The translations under genes and the position numbers were made by a program. Source: an uncultured Bacteroidia bacterium (lineage in GTDB: Bacteria > Bacteroidota > Bacteroidia > Bacteroidales > UBA932). Taken from it: DNA of 64,000 bases. The notes beneath the pieces were generated by a model that made no database searches, was not told where the DNA came from, and worked only from the letters and a program-made list of their open reading frames with translations. Where the stretch lies: the NCBI GenBank assembly GCA_902782225.1, contig CACZMF010000001.1:140177-204176 (forward strand), read 5' to 3'. Shown here piece by piece: positions 17,786 to 26,185 of this stretch (the stretch's first letter is position 1; each line of letters starts with the position of its first letter).

Positions 17786-17825
17786 AAAAGAGCCCCGCAG
17801 CTTAGCTCTTCAAAAGGAAAATCAT

Positions 17826-17833
17826 TATATTTG
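17826..17833 (+). promoter_or_regulatory. -7 promoter box for the TPR/WG operon
   Basis: TATATTTG, a full TAnnTTTG match, 31 nt before ATG 17865. Its position supports the downstream start and rules out an upstream start at 17748. Confidence 0.6.
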
Positions 17834-17864
17834 TATCTCGCGATACAGAATAACCACATTTTCG

Positions 17865-20800
17865 ATGAAAAGATTCTTCCTTTCCCTGTTTCTGGCCCTG
17901 GGCGCATGTTTGGCTTTTGCGCAAGGCAATTATGTCTCCAGCCCGATCGTAAAGGCGATGGAAAGCGGAAAGTATTACATGAAGCTCGGCTCCGTGCAGT
18001 CCGTTTCCGATCCTGACATTCAGACAGACAAGATAAAGATGTCCATAGAGATTGCCAGCCGCGGCGGCGTCTCGATGAGTCGCACCCACATGCAGTTGAT
18101 GGACGCTGTCACCCTGACCACGGACAATGCCACCTACATACTCGACGAGGCCGCAAAGACCTGGACTGCGCAGCCCGGAGGCGGCACGTCATACGGCGGC
18201 CTGAAGTTCGTGCGCCAGGGCCGCTGCCGCGTGAACGGCAAGGACGGCTGGTACTTCGACGAGTACGCCGCTGACGGCACGACCATCACCTTCTACTACA
18301 ATTCAGACAAGGTCTCCATCGTCGATCTGGGCACGGTTGCCGGAGAAGGCCTCGGCCCCATGAGCCTGCTGTCGTTCAGCACCTTCATCCCATCAAACAT
18401 GTACTTCTGCATCGGCAATGACTGGAAGGAAGGCGCCTCCGGCAGCGGGATGGGCGCAGCCGCCGGTATAAGCGCGGACGATGCGCTGGCCATGGCTGGA
18501 ATGGACCGGGCCGCGCTGGAAGCACAGATACGCGAGAGCCTGAAGGGAGAGAAGCTTCCGGAAGGGATGAGCATCGACGATATGGTCAATATGGCCCTTG
18601 GAGCTATGGGCGGCTCTGCCGGTAAGGATGGTGCCCGCGCCGGCTCCGGTGTCGCTGCCGCGCCGGCCAGCATTCTCCCCGCTCCGCCGAAATGCGCGAA
18701 GCCCTGGACCGACAGCGGTACACCCGACGAGCTTTCCTGCGGCGTCAGCCTCGCAAGCATCTCCATTACTGACAGGCAGGGCGTGAGCGCTCCCGTGTTG
18801 GCATCCTCCCTGCCACAGGCAACACCCAAAAAGAAACTGCGCATCGACCGCGAGATTACCCAGGAAGGCGTAAAGCTCGCTACGGTGCGGTTCCTCGCCC
18901 AATGCAAAGGCAAGTCCGCAGAGCAGATTGAGCGTAATGTGATACAATATGCCGACAGCCTTGGCTGGGCTCTCTTCACCGGCGCCATCACCGGCGAACT
19001 TGCCGAGAGCGCCATCGCCCGCTGCAGCGTGTATCCGCATCCGACGATGCTGAACACCACCGGCACGATGCTCCTGGAGCTGGGCGAGCCCAAATATGCC
19101 CTCGAATACTTCGAGAAATCGTCGGAGTATCAGCCCAATTACGCAGAAGCCCTGTACGGACAGATCGAGTGCCATCTCGATATGGGCAACGAGGAACAGG
19201 CCCGCAAGATCGTCCCCAAGATCCTGGAGATGACGCCGAACGGCCTGCAGGACGGTCGCGCATGGCTCTACAAGGCCCTGCTGGAGAAGAAGAAGGACAG
19301 CCCCTTCAAGGCGGCCGATTACCTCTTCAAGTCCATCTCGTATGGCTACTTCGACCAGAACTCCGCCCTTATGCTCAGCTCTCTCCTAACGGAGCTTGAT
19401 GCGGCCGAGATGGCGGCGGCCGAGCGCGACGGCGACTTCCTGAACCTGGTGGAATCTGTATTTACCGAGGAGAACCTGGACAACATCCGCAAGGGCATCA
19501 CCTGGAGCCGCACGGAGAAATTCGAGAGCGAGAAAGGCGATTTCACGGCTACAGGGGCCGGAAGTCTGGAGAGCAACCGGGGACTTAACAATAACTACGA
19601 CGAGCAATACACCCGAAAGAGCGAGTCCGCCTGGAGAAAATCCCAGGCGGCCATGGATGCAACTCCGGCCATAGGCCTGATTATGGCCATGGGACTCGAC
19701 GGAATGGCGGAAAATGCCGATAAAATCTATGACACTGCCCGGGAACTCCCCAGCGTGAAAGGGAATGCCCGCGGAAGGGCCGCTGCCGCCAAGTTGAAAC
19801 TGCCGGCCGCCGTGCGCAAATATACCGAGAACGGATACGCAAAAACCACCGCCGCCCTTGGCATGAAGTATGGCGTGGACGGTTTCTACGTTCCGGACGA
19901 CAGGGCATTCTGGTGCCTCTGGGCGCTGGAACGCTACTACAAATACCGGCTGGATGCCATTACAAACACGTTCGGCGGGTACGACGAGGAGACGAATACC
20001 TTCCACGGCGTGCTCTGTTCTGGCTGGAAGACATGGATATCTGCGGACGTAGCAAGCAGCAAGAAGTATAATGATATGTACCTCTCCATGCAGAAACGGC
20101 ACGAGGCTGCAGCCATAGCCCAGGGAAAGAAGTGCGAGAAGGAGTGGGATGCCTGGGTTAAGGCGCACCCGGATGCGAGCGATTCGCTGTGGGCGAGGGC
20201 CGAAAGAAGGATTTTCCGTCCGTTACATCTCCTTGTCGGCGTAACTCAGCCGCTCGAAGTGCTGGACAATATCACCGCGCCCCAGGCTTCTGAGGAGCAG
20301 GGCCACTATATGGATTACTACAACAGCACGGTGCGGCCCATCCTGGCCGAATGGTGGGCGGACGTGTCCAAGTATTCCCTGTATTGCCTGGATCCCAATG
20401 TCGCCAAATATTTCTGGTTCCGTACCCTTTCCGATATTTACGGGGAGTATAGCGGTACCTTCTTCTCCAAGGCACTTGCAGGACAAGGTCTCTACGAAAC
20501 CCGGCAGAGGATTCTCCAACTGGAAGCAAAGCTCAAGAACGAGGCCTGGCGGGACGCCAATGCGGCTGCCAACGATTATTACCAGCAGATATTCGACGCG
20601 CGCGACGAAAAGGAATTTCCGAAAAACGCAATCGGCGGCCTCAGTGATTTCACTTTCGACATCAACCTGCCCTCCGGTACAATCCGTGTAGGTCTCGTGG
20701 ACGGGCAGCTGGGTATGGACCTGGACACCGAGACGAAGTTCTGGGAGAAAGTCTGGGCCGATTATGAGAGCCAGAAGACCGGACAGCCCATAAAGGCGAC

Positions 20801-21212
20801 CGGTACGGACAACGCTGCCGTAAAGGGATTCATCGACAATGTCATGGGCCAGCTGGGCGCCGACGTTTCCTGGACCAACGCGCTTGAGCAGATACTGGAT
20901 TATTCCGGTTACGGCGAACTCGGCAAGGCACTCAAGATCGCCGGTCCGCTGGATCTGGCGATGAAGGCACGGCAGGGCAAGTTGATCGAGACCACGGACA
21001 GCCAGCGGCACGGCGGATGGGTCCGCGACGGCGCCGGCAACCTCCACCAGCGCAATATCACGAGCCGCTCGACCGACTTCAACGGCGTATTCAAGCTCAC
21101 GGACGAGATCCATCAGGCCGGAAAAATCTCGCGGCGCAAGTTAATGGCAACCTACAACAGCGGCGGCCTCTTCAGTGTCTCCGCCGGTGGCTTCTCCCCT
21201 AAACACAGATAA
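17865..21212 (+). CDS. Large secreted TPR-containing protein of unknown function
   Basis: A 1115-residue protein with a Sec signal (MKRFFLSLFLALGACLAFAQ). Residues 20-185 resemble a DUF4412/LolA-like beta domain (long strands, a single Trp-rich turn). Residues 200-310 are a low-complexity Gly/Ala linker. Around residue 385-500 there are TPR-like helices (GTMLLELGEPKYALEYFEKS, then YAEALYGQIECHLDMGNEEQ). The remaining 600 residues are mainly helical and unlike any family I know. It heads a three-gene operon with two WG-repeat proteins. I start it at 17865 because the signal peptide begins there and a promoter lies upstream. Function is unknown; export to periplasm or surface is predicted. Confidence 0.75.
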   Translation: MKRFFLSLFLALGACLAFAQGNYVSSPIVKAMESGKYYMKLGSVQSVSDPDIQTDKIKMSIEIASRGGVSMSRTHMQLMDAVTLTTDNATYILDEAAKTWTAQPGGGTSYGGLKFVRQGRCRVNGKDGWYFDEYAADGTTITFYYNSDKVSIVDLGTVAGEGLGPMSLLSFSTFIPSNMYFCIGNDWKEGASGSGMGAAAGISADDALAMAGMDRAALEAQIRESLKGEKLPEGMSIDDMVNMALGAMGGSAGKDGARAGSGVAAAPASILPAPPKCAKPWTDSGTPDELSCGVSLASISITDRQGVSAPVLASSLPQATPKKKLRIDREITQEGVKLATVRFLAQCKGKSAEQIERNVIQYADSLGWALFTGAITGELAESAIARCSVYPHPTMLNTTGTMLLELGEPKYALEYFEKSSEYQPNYAEALYGQIECHLDMGNEEQARKIVPKILEMTPNGLQDGRAWLYKALLEKKKDSPFKAADYLFKSISYGYFDQNSALMLSSLLTELDAAEMAAAERDGDFLNLVESVFTEENLDNIRKGITWSRTEKFESEKGDFTATGAGSLESNRGLNNNYDEQYTRKSESAWRKSQAAMDATPAIGLIMAMGLDGMAENADKIYDTARELPSVKGNARGRAAAAKLKLPAAVRKYTENGYAKTTAALGMKYGVDGFYVPDDRAFWCLWALERYYKYRLDAITNTFGGYDEETNTFHGVLCSGWKTWISADVASSKKYNDMYLSMQKRHEAAAIAQGKKCEKEWDAWVKAHPDASDSLWARAERRIFRPLHLLVGVTQPLEVLDNITAPQASEEQGHYMDYYNSTVRPILAEWWADVSKYSLYCLDPNVAKYFWFRTLSDIYGEYSGTFFSKALAGQGLYETRQRILQLEAKLKNEAWRDANAAANDYYQQIFDARDEKEFPKNAIGGLSDFTFDINLPSGTIRVGLVDGQLGMDLDTETKFWEKVWADYESQKTGQPIKATGTDNAAVKGFIDNVMGQLGADVSWTNALEQILDYSGYGELGKALKIAGPLDLAMKARQGKLIETTDSQRHGGWVRDGAGNLHQRNITSRSTDFNGVFKLTDEIHQAGKISRRKLMATYNSGGLFSVSAGGFSPKHR

Positions 21213-21220
21213 TCATAATC

Positions 21221-22315
21221 ATGAAACGGTTTATAATCACAACTTTATCTATCCTGCTCGGCCTGACCGCCGGGGCACAGGACGTCCAATGGCTGAACAT
21301 CACCGCGCTTAACTACGCGGCAACCGGCGGCACCGACAACATGAATACCTTAAAGCAGTACATACTGCTCCGCGAAGATTCCCTGTCGGAAGACTCACCG
21401 CTCTATCAGGACCTTAAAACGTTTACGGAAGAGTTTATGCAGATGCAGGTGAACGATGCCACCCCGGGAAACCTTAACCAGTTCGACGAGAACATCGCCG
21501 CCATCAGGCAGATGATGAAGGATCACCCGGAAATGGCGGATCAGCTGAAAGAAGCGCTCAAGGAAGCCGAGTCTGCGCGTGCAGAAATTGCCGGATATGC
21601 CAATCCGGACATGAAGTCGCTCTCGGTGGATCCGGTGAAGATTCTCAAGGAGATGAAGGCTTTAGCCGTGAACAAGAAGGCTTATTCCGCGTGGCGCGAC
21701 TTGGGCGGTGAACGGTATGCCGTGACCGAGGCTCCGGTTTACGGCTCCGTATTCGAAGGGGACGGCCGCAAGGACATCATTCCGGACGAGAGCAGATACT
21801 CCTGGGGAGTCATTGACACCGCCGGCAAACAAATCATCGAGCAGAAATACGACCGTATCTTTGACTTCTGGGCAGAATACGACATTATTTTCCTGTCCTG
21901 TCTGGATAAAAAGGGAAATGTGTGCGCCGGCGCAGCCGGCTACGACGGCCGCATACGGATACCTTTTGATTATGATGGGGTGAGCAGCTGGAACCTCGAT
22001 TCGCACGTGGCTGCGATGTACAAATCCGAAAAAGTCGGAATGGTCAGTTTCGACGGCAAAGTGCTTCAGCCCTGCGTGTACGCGTGGACGTATCCTCAAG
22101 GCGAATGGCTGGTCCGGAAGGAAGAAAACGGTCCATTGGGTGTAGTCGGTCCTGACGGCAGCCTCGTCATTCCGCTCAAATATGAGGATTACTGGAGCTG
22201 TGAAGGCGGTGAACTCAAGTTCAGCCGCACAGACGGCCGCCTCGACGTCTATAATGCCGAGACCTACAAATTCCTCCGCACCGAGGACAAGCCCGCAGAT
22301 CCGGTGACACAATAA
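21221..22315 (+). CDS. Secreted WG-repeat protein
   Basis: A 364-residue protein with signal peptide (cleavage after TAGAQ, about residue 19). Residues 40-160 are helical and charged (possible coiled coil). Residues 185-345 carry WG-type repeats (WGVIDTAGKQIIEQKYDRIF, then GMVSFDGKVLQPCVYAW and GVVGPDGSLVIPLKYEDYW). WG repeats form a beta scaffold of unknown binding role. The gene lies 8 nt after the large TPR protein and 11 nt before a second protein of the same plan, so the three proteins likely work together. Confidence 0.75.
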   Translation: MKRFIITTLSILLGLTAGAQDVQWLNITALNYAATGGTDNMNTLKQYILLREDSLSEDSPLYQDLKTFTEEFMQMQVNDATPGNLNQFDENIAAIRQMMKDHPEMADQLKEALKEAESARAEIAGYANPDMKSLSVDPVKILKEMKALAVNKKAYSAWRDLGGERYAVTEAPVYGSVFEGDGRKDIIPDESRYSWGVIDTAGKQIIEQKYDRIFDFWAEYDIIFLSCLDKKGNVCAGAAGYDGRIRIPFDYDGVSSWNLDSHVAAMYKSEKVGMVSFDGKVLQPCVYAWTYPQGEWLVRKEENGPLGVVGPDGSLVIPLKYEDYWSCEGGELKFSRTDGRLDVYNAETYKFLRTEDKPADPVTQ

Positions 22316-22326
22316 CACCATATTCC

Positions 22327-23301
22327 ATGAAAAGAACCATACTTCTTCTTGCTACACTGCTGCTGGCATGCGGTGCCATCAATGCTCAGAATCTGGTTTC
22401 CCACGACGTGCGCGACCTGGTAGAGGACAGTAACGCTCCCAAATTTGCCATATTCACGGAAGAGTATTACAATAGCCTTGAATGGTTCGATCTCTCCCAG
22501 CGTATCGATAATTACAGCTATGCCAAGGCCGCCGAAGAAATGAGCCGGGAGATTGTTCAGGCGAAAAAGGACATTGCAGAAGCCAAAGCGCGCGGGGAGA
22601 ATGTAGAATTCATGGAAGAAATATTACGCACCCGGGAAGAGGCCGTTGCAGCATACAAGGCGGTTGGCGGCGGGCTTTCCGGTCAGGACCTGATGAAAGA
22701 AGTGCTCAGCCACGCCATCGGCGGGCGCCTGTTCTATGGGGCCGACCTGGCCTTCCCGGATTATGCCAAGGTGCAGGGGAAGCCTTATAAGGAGGATCCG
22801 GATGATTTCAACGTCTGGGGAGTCATGGATTCCAAAGGCAAGATTATTATCCCGTTCCGTTATCAGGATATCTTCACCAATTATAACCGTGAGACCGGTG
22901 ACCGCCTTCCCCTCATTTTCGGCATCCACGAAATCGACCGATGGAAAGACAAGTGGGAAGTGGACGTCTACAAACTGGACGGCTCGTTGGCCACAAAACA
23001 GAAATACGCAGGCGTCTATGTCTTCGAAGACCACGTTGTCGGCGTACATTTCCTCGACGGCGGATGGGGCCTGATGGACAAAGACTGCCGCATCCTCACC
23101 GCGAAGAAATACAAGAAGCTCGACTGGAACACGAACAACTTGACCGATGCCTCCCAGGGCAACTTCATCTACGGCGAGCGTGACGGCGTCAACTACATCC
23201 TCTCGCCGAAGGACGGCTCCGAAATCGGCACTTTCAAGTTTGACCCCGGCGTCAGTCACGAAGTCAGCTACTATCCCGGCAAAGATCCCAGGAAGAAGTG
23301 A
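22327..23301 (+). CDS. Secreted WG-repeat protein (second)
   Basis: A 324-residue exported protein (MKRTILLLATLLLACGAINA). Residues 50-130 are charged helices and residues 155-300 contain WG-type repeats (WGVMDSKGKIIIPFRYQDIF and WGLMDKDCRILTAKKYKKLD). It shares its plan, not close sequence, with the gene before it. It ends the three-gene operon; the sequence right after the stop is scrambled, with the left copy of a 64-bp direct repeat 24 nt on. Function unknown. Confidence 0.75.
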   Translation: MKRTILLLATLLLACGAINAQNLVSHDVRDLVEDSNAPKFAIFTEEYYNSLEWFDLSQRIDNYSYAKAAEEMSREIVQAKKDIAEAKARGENVEFMEEILRTREEAVAAYKAVGGGLSGQDLMKEVLSHAIGGRLFYGADLAFPDYAKVQGKPYKEDPDDFNVWGVMDSKGKIIIPFRYQDIFTNYNRETGDRLPLIFGIHEIDRWKDKWEVDVYKLDGSLATKQKYAGVYVFEDHVVGVHFLDGGWGLMDKDCRILTAKKYKKLDWNTNNLTDASQGNFIYGERDGVNYILSPKDGSEIGTFKFDPGVSHEVSYYPGKDPRKK

Positions 23302-23324
23302 TTATGAGAAAGCTAGCTCTTTTT

Positions 23325-23388
23325 TCTTGCCGATGTCGACGACCTCTTCGTGTGCAATCTGGACGACGGCCTGAGGGAGAGTTCCCGC
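23325..23388 (+). repeat. 64-bp perfect direct repeat, left copy
   Basis: Identical over 64 bases to 25027-25090, where it is part of an intact gene (residues ADVDDLFVCNLDDGLRESSR). Here the same residues are encoded without a start. Flanking bases differ on both sides. Confidence 0.92.
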
Positions 23389-23454
23389 AGCGAGATAGAG
23401 TATGCAAAGAAGAATGGACGGTCGGTGAACTATTTAGAACTAACAAGTAAGTAA
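23326..23454 (+). pseudogene. Chimeric gene remnant
   Basis: The frame LADVDDLFVCNLDDGLRESS comes from the repeat, then continues as SEIEYAKKNGRSVNYLELTS and ends at TAA 23454. The second part resembles the C-terminal tail of small SLOG/DUF4406-like proteins (EIEYA...G.pV.Y); that resemblance is weak. No start codon is available, so this is debris of two genes joined at the repeat. Confidence 0.6.
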
Positions 23455-23455
23455 T

Positions 23456-23653
23456 ATGGCAACACAACAATACCCCTGCGAGAACTGCAAGTTCCGCGCT
23501 CACTACGACAAAAACTCTAAATCTGTCCTTGGTCGCTTCTGGCGGTGGCACATCAATTTCTGCCCGGGCTTCAAGGCGTACTTTACAAATCAGGACGAAG
23601 AGACAAAAGCCGCGCTTCGGGAGAAGTACAGCTTCCACAAGTATCAAGATTAG
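23456..23653 (+). CDS. Small Cys/His protein (65 residues)
   Basis: ATG 23456 opens 1 nt after the stop of the remnant. The protein begins MATQQYPCENCKFRAHYDKN and has CxxC, a distant Cys and His residues (HINFCPG, FHKYQD), so it may bind zinc. It is compact and soluble, without signal peptide. Small proteins of this look occur in Bacteroidales accessory regions, but I cannot name the family. A start next to a gene remnant suggests it was once the second gene of a transferred pair. Confidence 0.6.
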   Translation: MATQQYPCENCKFRAHYDKNSKSVLGRFWRWHINFCPGFKAYFTNQDEETKAALREKYSFHKYQD

Positions 23654-23717
23654 ATGCAGGTCACTATCGACAAAGCCTCTATCTTTACAGAGGTCGAGAA
23701 TGTCGGGGATAGAGAAT

Positions 23718-23884
23718 TCAGTCCATAGCCTCAAGAATACGAAGCAATTCTGCAGGCGTAACCACGATGGGCGTGGCCGGGAAATGCTTTGTATTGCCTG
23801 TTACCAGATTACGGTTGCCGAATCCGGGTGGGCGGCAAATATAGCTGACACAAGTACATTTGTGTCAATCACTGCGTACACCAT
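23718..23884 (-). pseudogene. PIN-domain toxin with large internal deletion
   Basis: On the minus strand, ATG 23884 overlaps the antitoxin stop (TAATG) and encodes MVYAVIDTNVLVSAIFAAHP, the PIN-domain start with its first catalytic Asp (DTN). After 27 codons it meets TAA (23801-23803). In another frame the sequence reads NLVTGNTKHFPATPIVVTPA and then LLRILEAMD before TGA at 23718: the classic PIN C-terminus with TGN.KHFP. The middle (about 80 residues in intact toxins) is missing, so the toxin is dead. Confidence 0.82.
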
Positions 23885-24177
23885 TATTTACCCTCCCTAG
23901 TCAGTCTGATCTCTTCGTTGATCTCCTCCAGGCTCATGCCGGCGAGGCCGTTGTCAGCAGCGATGCGACGCAACTCGTCGAAGGCGGCTTTCCCTCTGCC
24001 CACTACATCCTCCTTGGAAGGGGCCTCGATGACAAAGGGAATCCTGCGTTTCCGTACAACGGCGCGGGCGAAAATGTTGAAAGCGGTATTGGTGCTCATA
24101 CCGAATTCGTCGCAAAGCGCATCAAACTGCACCTTGAGGTCATTATCCATGCGGATGGTCATTGCTGTCTGTGCCAT
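23884..24177 (-). CDS. RelB/DinJ-family antitoxin
   Basis: A 97-residue antitoxin. The N-terminal ribbon-helix-helix is clear (MTIRMDNDLKVQFDALCDEF then GMSTNTAFNIFARAVVRKRR), followed by an acidic tail (EEINEEIRLTREGK) of the kind that wraps the toxin. Start at ATG 24177 is 17 nt from a -7 box. Normally it neutralises the next gene; here that gene is a deleted PIN toxin, so the antitoxin is an orphan that may still repress its own promoter through the inverted repeat at 24193-24212 or counter related toxins. Confidence 0.85.
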   Translation of the reverse strand: MAQTAMTIRMDNDLKVQFDALCDEFGMSTNTAFNIFARAVVRKRRIPFVIEAPSKEDVVGRGKAAFDELRRIAADNGLAGMSLEEINEEIRLTREGK

Positions 24178-24192
24178 AGTGCTTCAATTTTA

Positions 24193-24212
24193 TGCAAATA
24201 TAATCATTTGCA
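24193..24212 (-). promoter_or_regulatory. Antitoxin promoter with overlapping operator
   Basis: The inverted repeat TGCAAAT (24193-24199) and ATTTGCA (24206-24212) surrounds the minus-strand -7 box TATATTTG (24195-24202). This layout fits autorepression by the ribbon-helix-helix antitoxin. Confidence 0.6.
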
Positions 24213-24482
24213 ATCATTATGCAAGCTATATGCCACCAAAAGTGCTGATAACTGATTGCTTCCCATGCTGTCTCTATCAAGATAGTATCCGGATAACTGC
24301 GGAGAATATGTTCTGCTTTGCAACCTCCGGATCCATAGCGACAGAAGTAGGCATATCTTCCGGCGTAACTGCACGGACCGCCCAGAAGCCGGCACCGGCA
24401 AGGGGAATCTGTACCACCTCGGCTGACGGGGGGCCTGAAGAGCGGCTAGTGTCAAAAGTAAATAAATTTCAACGAAAAACAT
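24213..24482. other. Non-coding, probably decayed segment
   Basis: These 270 bases contain no gene with a start codon. On the minus strand one frame, about 24463 down to TGA 24277, reads like coding sequence (VVQIPLAGAGFWAVRAVTPE) but has no initiator at its head. The plus-strand frame that runs through to the next gene has no promoter or start support. I read it as the remains of a lost gene. Confidence 0.4.
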
Positions 24483-24490
24483 TATTTTTG
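24483..24490 (+). promoter_or_regulatory. -7 promoter box
   Basis: TATTTTTG matches TAnnTTTG, 24 nt before ATG 24515, and sets the start of the following gene. Confidence 0.5.
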
Positions 24491-24514
24491 TGCAAAACTA
24501 ATCACATCCGAGTA

Positions 24515-25162
24515 ATGAGTTCGCCTAAGTTCGACACCTGTTTCTTTGAACAGTACGCGCAGATTTCGCTTTCGGCGTTGCTGGGGCGCGAGTTTGACTG
24601 CCTTGTGAACAGGGACCGTCCCGACTTGCAGTCAACGGACGACCACAGTATCGGCATAGAGGTCACGCGGGCGATGGAAGAGAGCCGCAGGGCGGAGGAG
24701 GAACTGCTGAAGGATATTTCGGGCGTCACTCCTGCGGCGCGGGATGAAGAGACCAGGCAGATACTGGAGTCGGGTTACGGCTACGGCCTGAAAGCGGGGA
24801 AGTACATCGGAGTGAAAGAACTGTCTTACTGGTCCATGGCCCTGCCTATGCGAAGGATCCTTGCAATCAAGGTTTCCAAGGCCGGAAGCGGTTTCTATGG
24901 CCGTTTCGACAAGATGGGGCTGTTTGTTTTCAGCCGGGATAACCTTGGCGAACCCGATGCCCTGCACGCTATGCGGTATACGATGTCTCTTCAGAAGAAC
25001 AATGATATCCGTTATAACCGGTTATATCTTGCCGATGTCGACGACCTCTTCGTGTGCAATCTGGACGACGGCCTGAGGGAGAGTTCCCGCCTGGTGCGGT
25101 ACCAGATTTCCCAGGAGCAGCGCAGGGAGTTTTATCTGGAAGCCGTCAGGATAACAAAATGA
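24515..25162 (+). CDS. Hypothetical protein (215 residues)
   Basis: Starts MSSPKFDTCFFEQYAQISLS. It has the pattern IGIEVTRAM followed by a charged helix (EESRRAEEELLKDI), then a basic stretch and the segment LYLADVDDLFVCNLDDG near the C-terminus. An E-x-T/D-rich first half followed by a K-containing strand (LAIKVSKAG) is loosely reminiscent of small nuclease-like folds, but I do not recognise a family. No signal peptide. The segment encoding residues 172-192 is duplicated 1.7 kb upstream as a 64-bp direct repeat. A longer in-frame ORF beginning at 23918 is rejected because the promoter lies at 24483. Confidence 0.65.
   Translation: MSSPKFDTCFFEQYAQISLSALLGREFDCLVNRDRPDLQSTDDHSIGIEVTRAMEESRRAEEELLKDISGVTPAARDEETRQILESGYGYGLKAGKYIGVKELSYWSMALPMRRILAIKVSKAGSGFYGRFDKMGLFVFSRDNLGEPDALHAMRYTMSLQKNNDIRYNRLYLADVDDLFVCNLDDGLRESSRLVRYQISQEQRREFYLEAVRITK
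25027..25090 (+). repeat. 64-bp perfect direct repeat, right copy
   Basis: Matches 23325-23388 base for base. It lies inside the C-terminal coding region of an intact gene, so this is probably the source copy. Confidence 0.92.
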
Positions 25163-25177
25163 GGACGAGGCCCGCTT

Positions 25178-26029
25178 ATGCCAGCAGATTATACAACCCC
25201 CCGATTCGATGTCAAGGTTGAGCGGAATGTCGTGTACACCACTGCATCCGGATACTGGACCGAGGCTCCTGCCGGCGTGGCTCCGCCTCTCGGCCTCATT
25301 CTGCGGTGCGGCTCTCCCAAGCAGCTGGAGGTGGATATGGATATCTATCTGCCGGAAGGGGATGCTTCGTCCGGCAGGCCCTTGCTGCTGATGATGCACG
25401 GCGGCTCGTTCTATCTGGGCAACAAGAATGAGAAGGGGCAGTCGGAGTGGTGCCGGTATTTTGCCTCGCTTGGATACGTTGCCGCCTCAATCAACTACCG
25501 GCTCGGGTTTCACTTAAACCGGAACGATTTCCGGAATGCGGAACTGCGTGCACTCGAGGATGCTGATGCCGCCCTGGATTACCTGCTCTCGGCGAGGAAA
25601 GATCTCCGTATCGATCCCGAAAGAGTCTTTGCCGCCGGCACCAGTTCGGGCGCAATCACGGCGATGGCCCTGGCCTACCGGCCCGGGGCGGACCACCGTA
25701 TTTGCGCAGTGGCCAATCTCTGGGGTGCCGTCCACGATTTGTCGGTGCTGGAGAGGGCAGACGTGCCCATTATCTCATTCCAATCGGTCCAGGATCCTGT
25801 GGTTCCTTATGTCGAGGGCTACCCAATGGCTAAGTTCAGCCTGTTCACACGAGGTATCTCAGGATATATGTACGGCACACGGTCAATCCACGAGAAGGCC
25901 CTTGCCCTTGGCATTCGCTCCGAGCATCACCCATATCCGGAGGCTAGGCACCGTCTCCATATGGATAAATCCGGGCAGCTGACCCCGCGTTTCTACGAGG
26001 TGCGGGACGCTATGGCGGCGTTTTTCTAG
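25178..26029 (+). CDS. Alpha/beta hydrolase, carboxylesterase type
   Basis: A 283-residue hydrolase with the oxyanion motif MMHGGSFY, nucleophile elbow AAGTSSGA (Ser in G-T-S-S-G), a C-terminal Asp in the QDPVVPY segment and the His in the RHRLHMD region. There is no signal peptide, so it is probably cytoplasmic. It follows the 215-residue protein by 15 nt and may be cotranscribed. Substrate unknown; related enzymes act on acylated sugars or small esters. After its stop the sequence up to the tRNA has no gene. Confidence 0.78.
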   Translation: MPADYTTPRFDVKVERNVVYTTASGYWTEAPAGVAPPLGLILRCGSPKQLEVDMDIYLPEGDASSGRPLLLMMHGGSFYLGNKNEKGQSEWCRYFASLGYVAASINYRLGFHLNRNDFRNAELRALEDADAALDYLLSARKDLRIDPERVFAAGTSSGAITAMALAYRPGADHRICAVANLWGAVHDLSVLERADVPIISFQSVQDPVVPYVEGYPMAKFSLFTRGISGYMYGTRSIHEKALALGIRSEHHPYPEARHRLHMDKSGQLTPRFYEVRDAMAAFF

Positions 26030-26138
26030 GGTTATGACGGAGAGATTACCTATCGAAACACCGCCACCCTCAGCCCTGTAAAAGTACAGGCAGTCGTTGA
26101 GTGACTATACCCTGCATCTTAAGTGGACCGGCGTAAGC

Positions 26139-26164
26139 AAAAAACGCCGCACTTTCGTGCGGCG
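26139..26164 (-). terminator. Rho-independent terminator of the tRNA-Ser transcript
   Basis: Stem CGCCGCAC (26145-26152) with GTGCGGCG (26157-26164), 4-nt loop, and six T on the minus strand (26139-26144), just beyond the tRNA 3' end. Confidence 0.85.
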
Positions 26165-26185
26165 CCTGCTTAGTATTCCATTGCG

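Noticed and set aside
17748-17864. Upstream extension of the large TPR protein
   Set aside because: It would put 39 residues before the signal peptide and cross the promoter box at 17826-17833.
23918-24514. Upstream extension of the 215-residue protein
   Set aside because: It overlaps the antitoxin gene and its operator on the other strand and precedes the promoter at 24483-24490.
26030-26138. Short frame (GYDGEITYRNTATLSPVKVQ) after the esterase
   Set aside because: Only about 24 codons with no start; it may be a remnant but cannot be supported.
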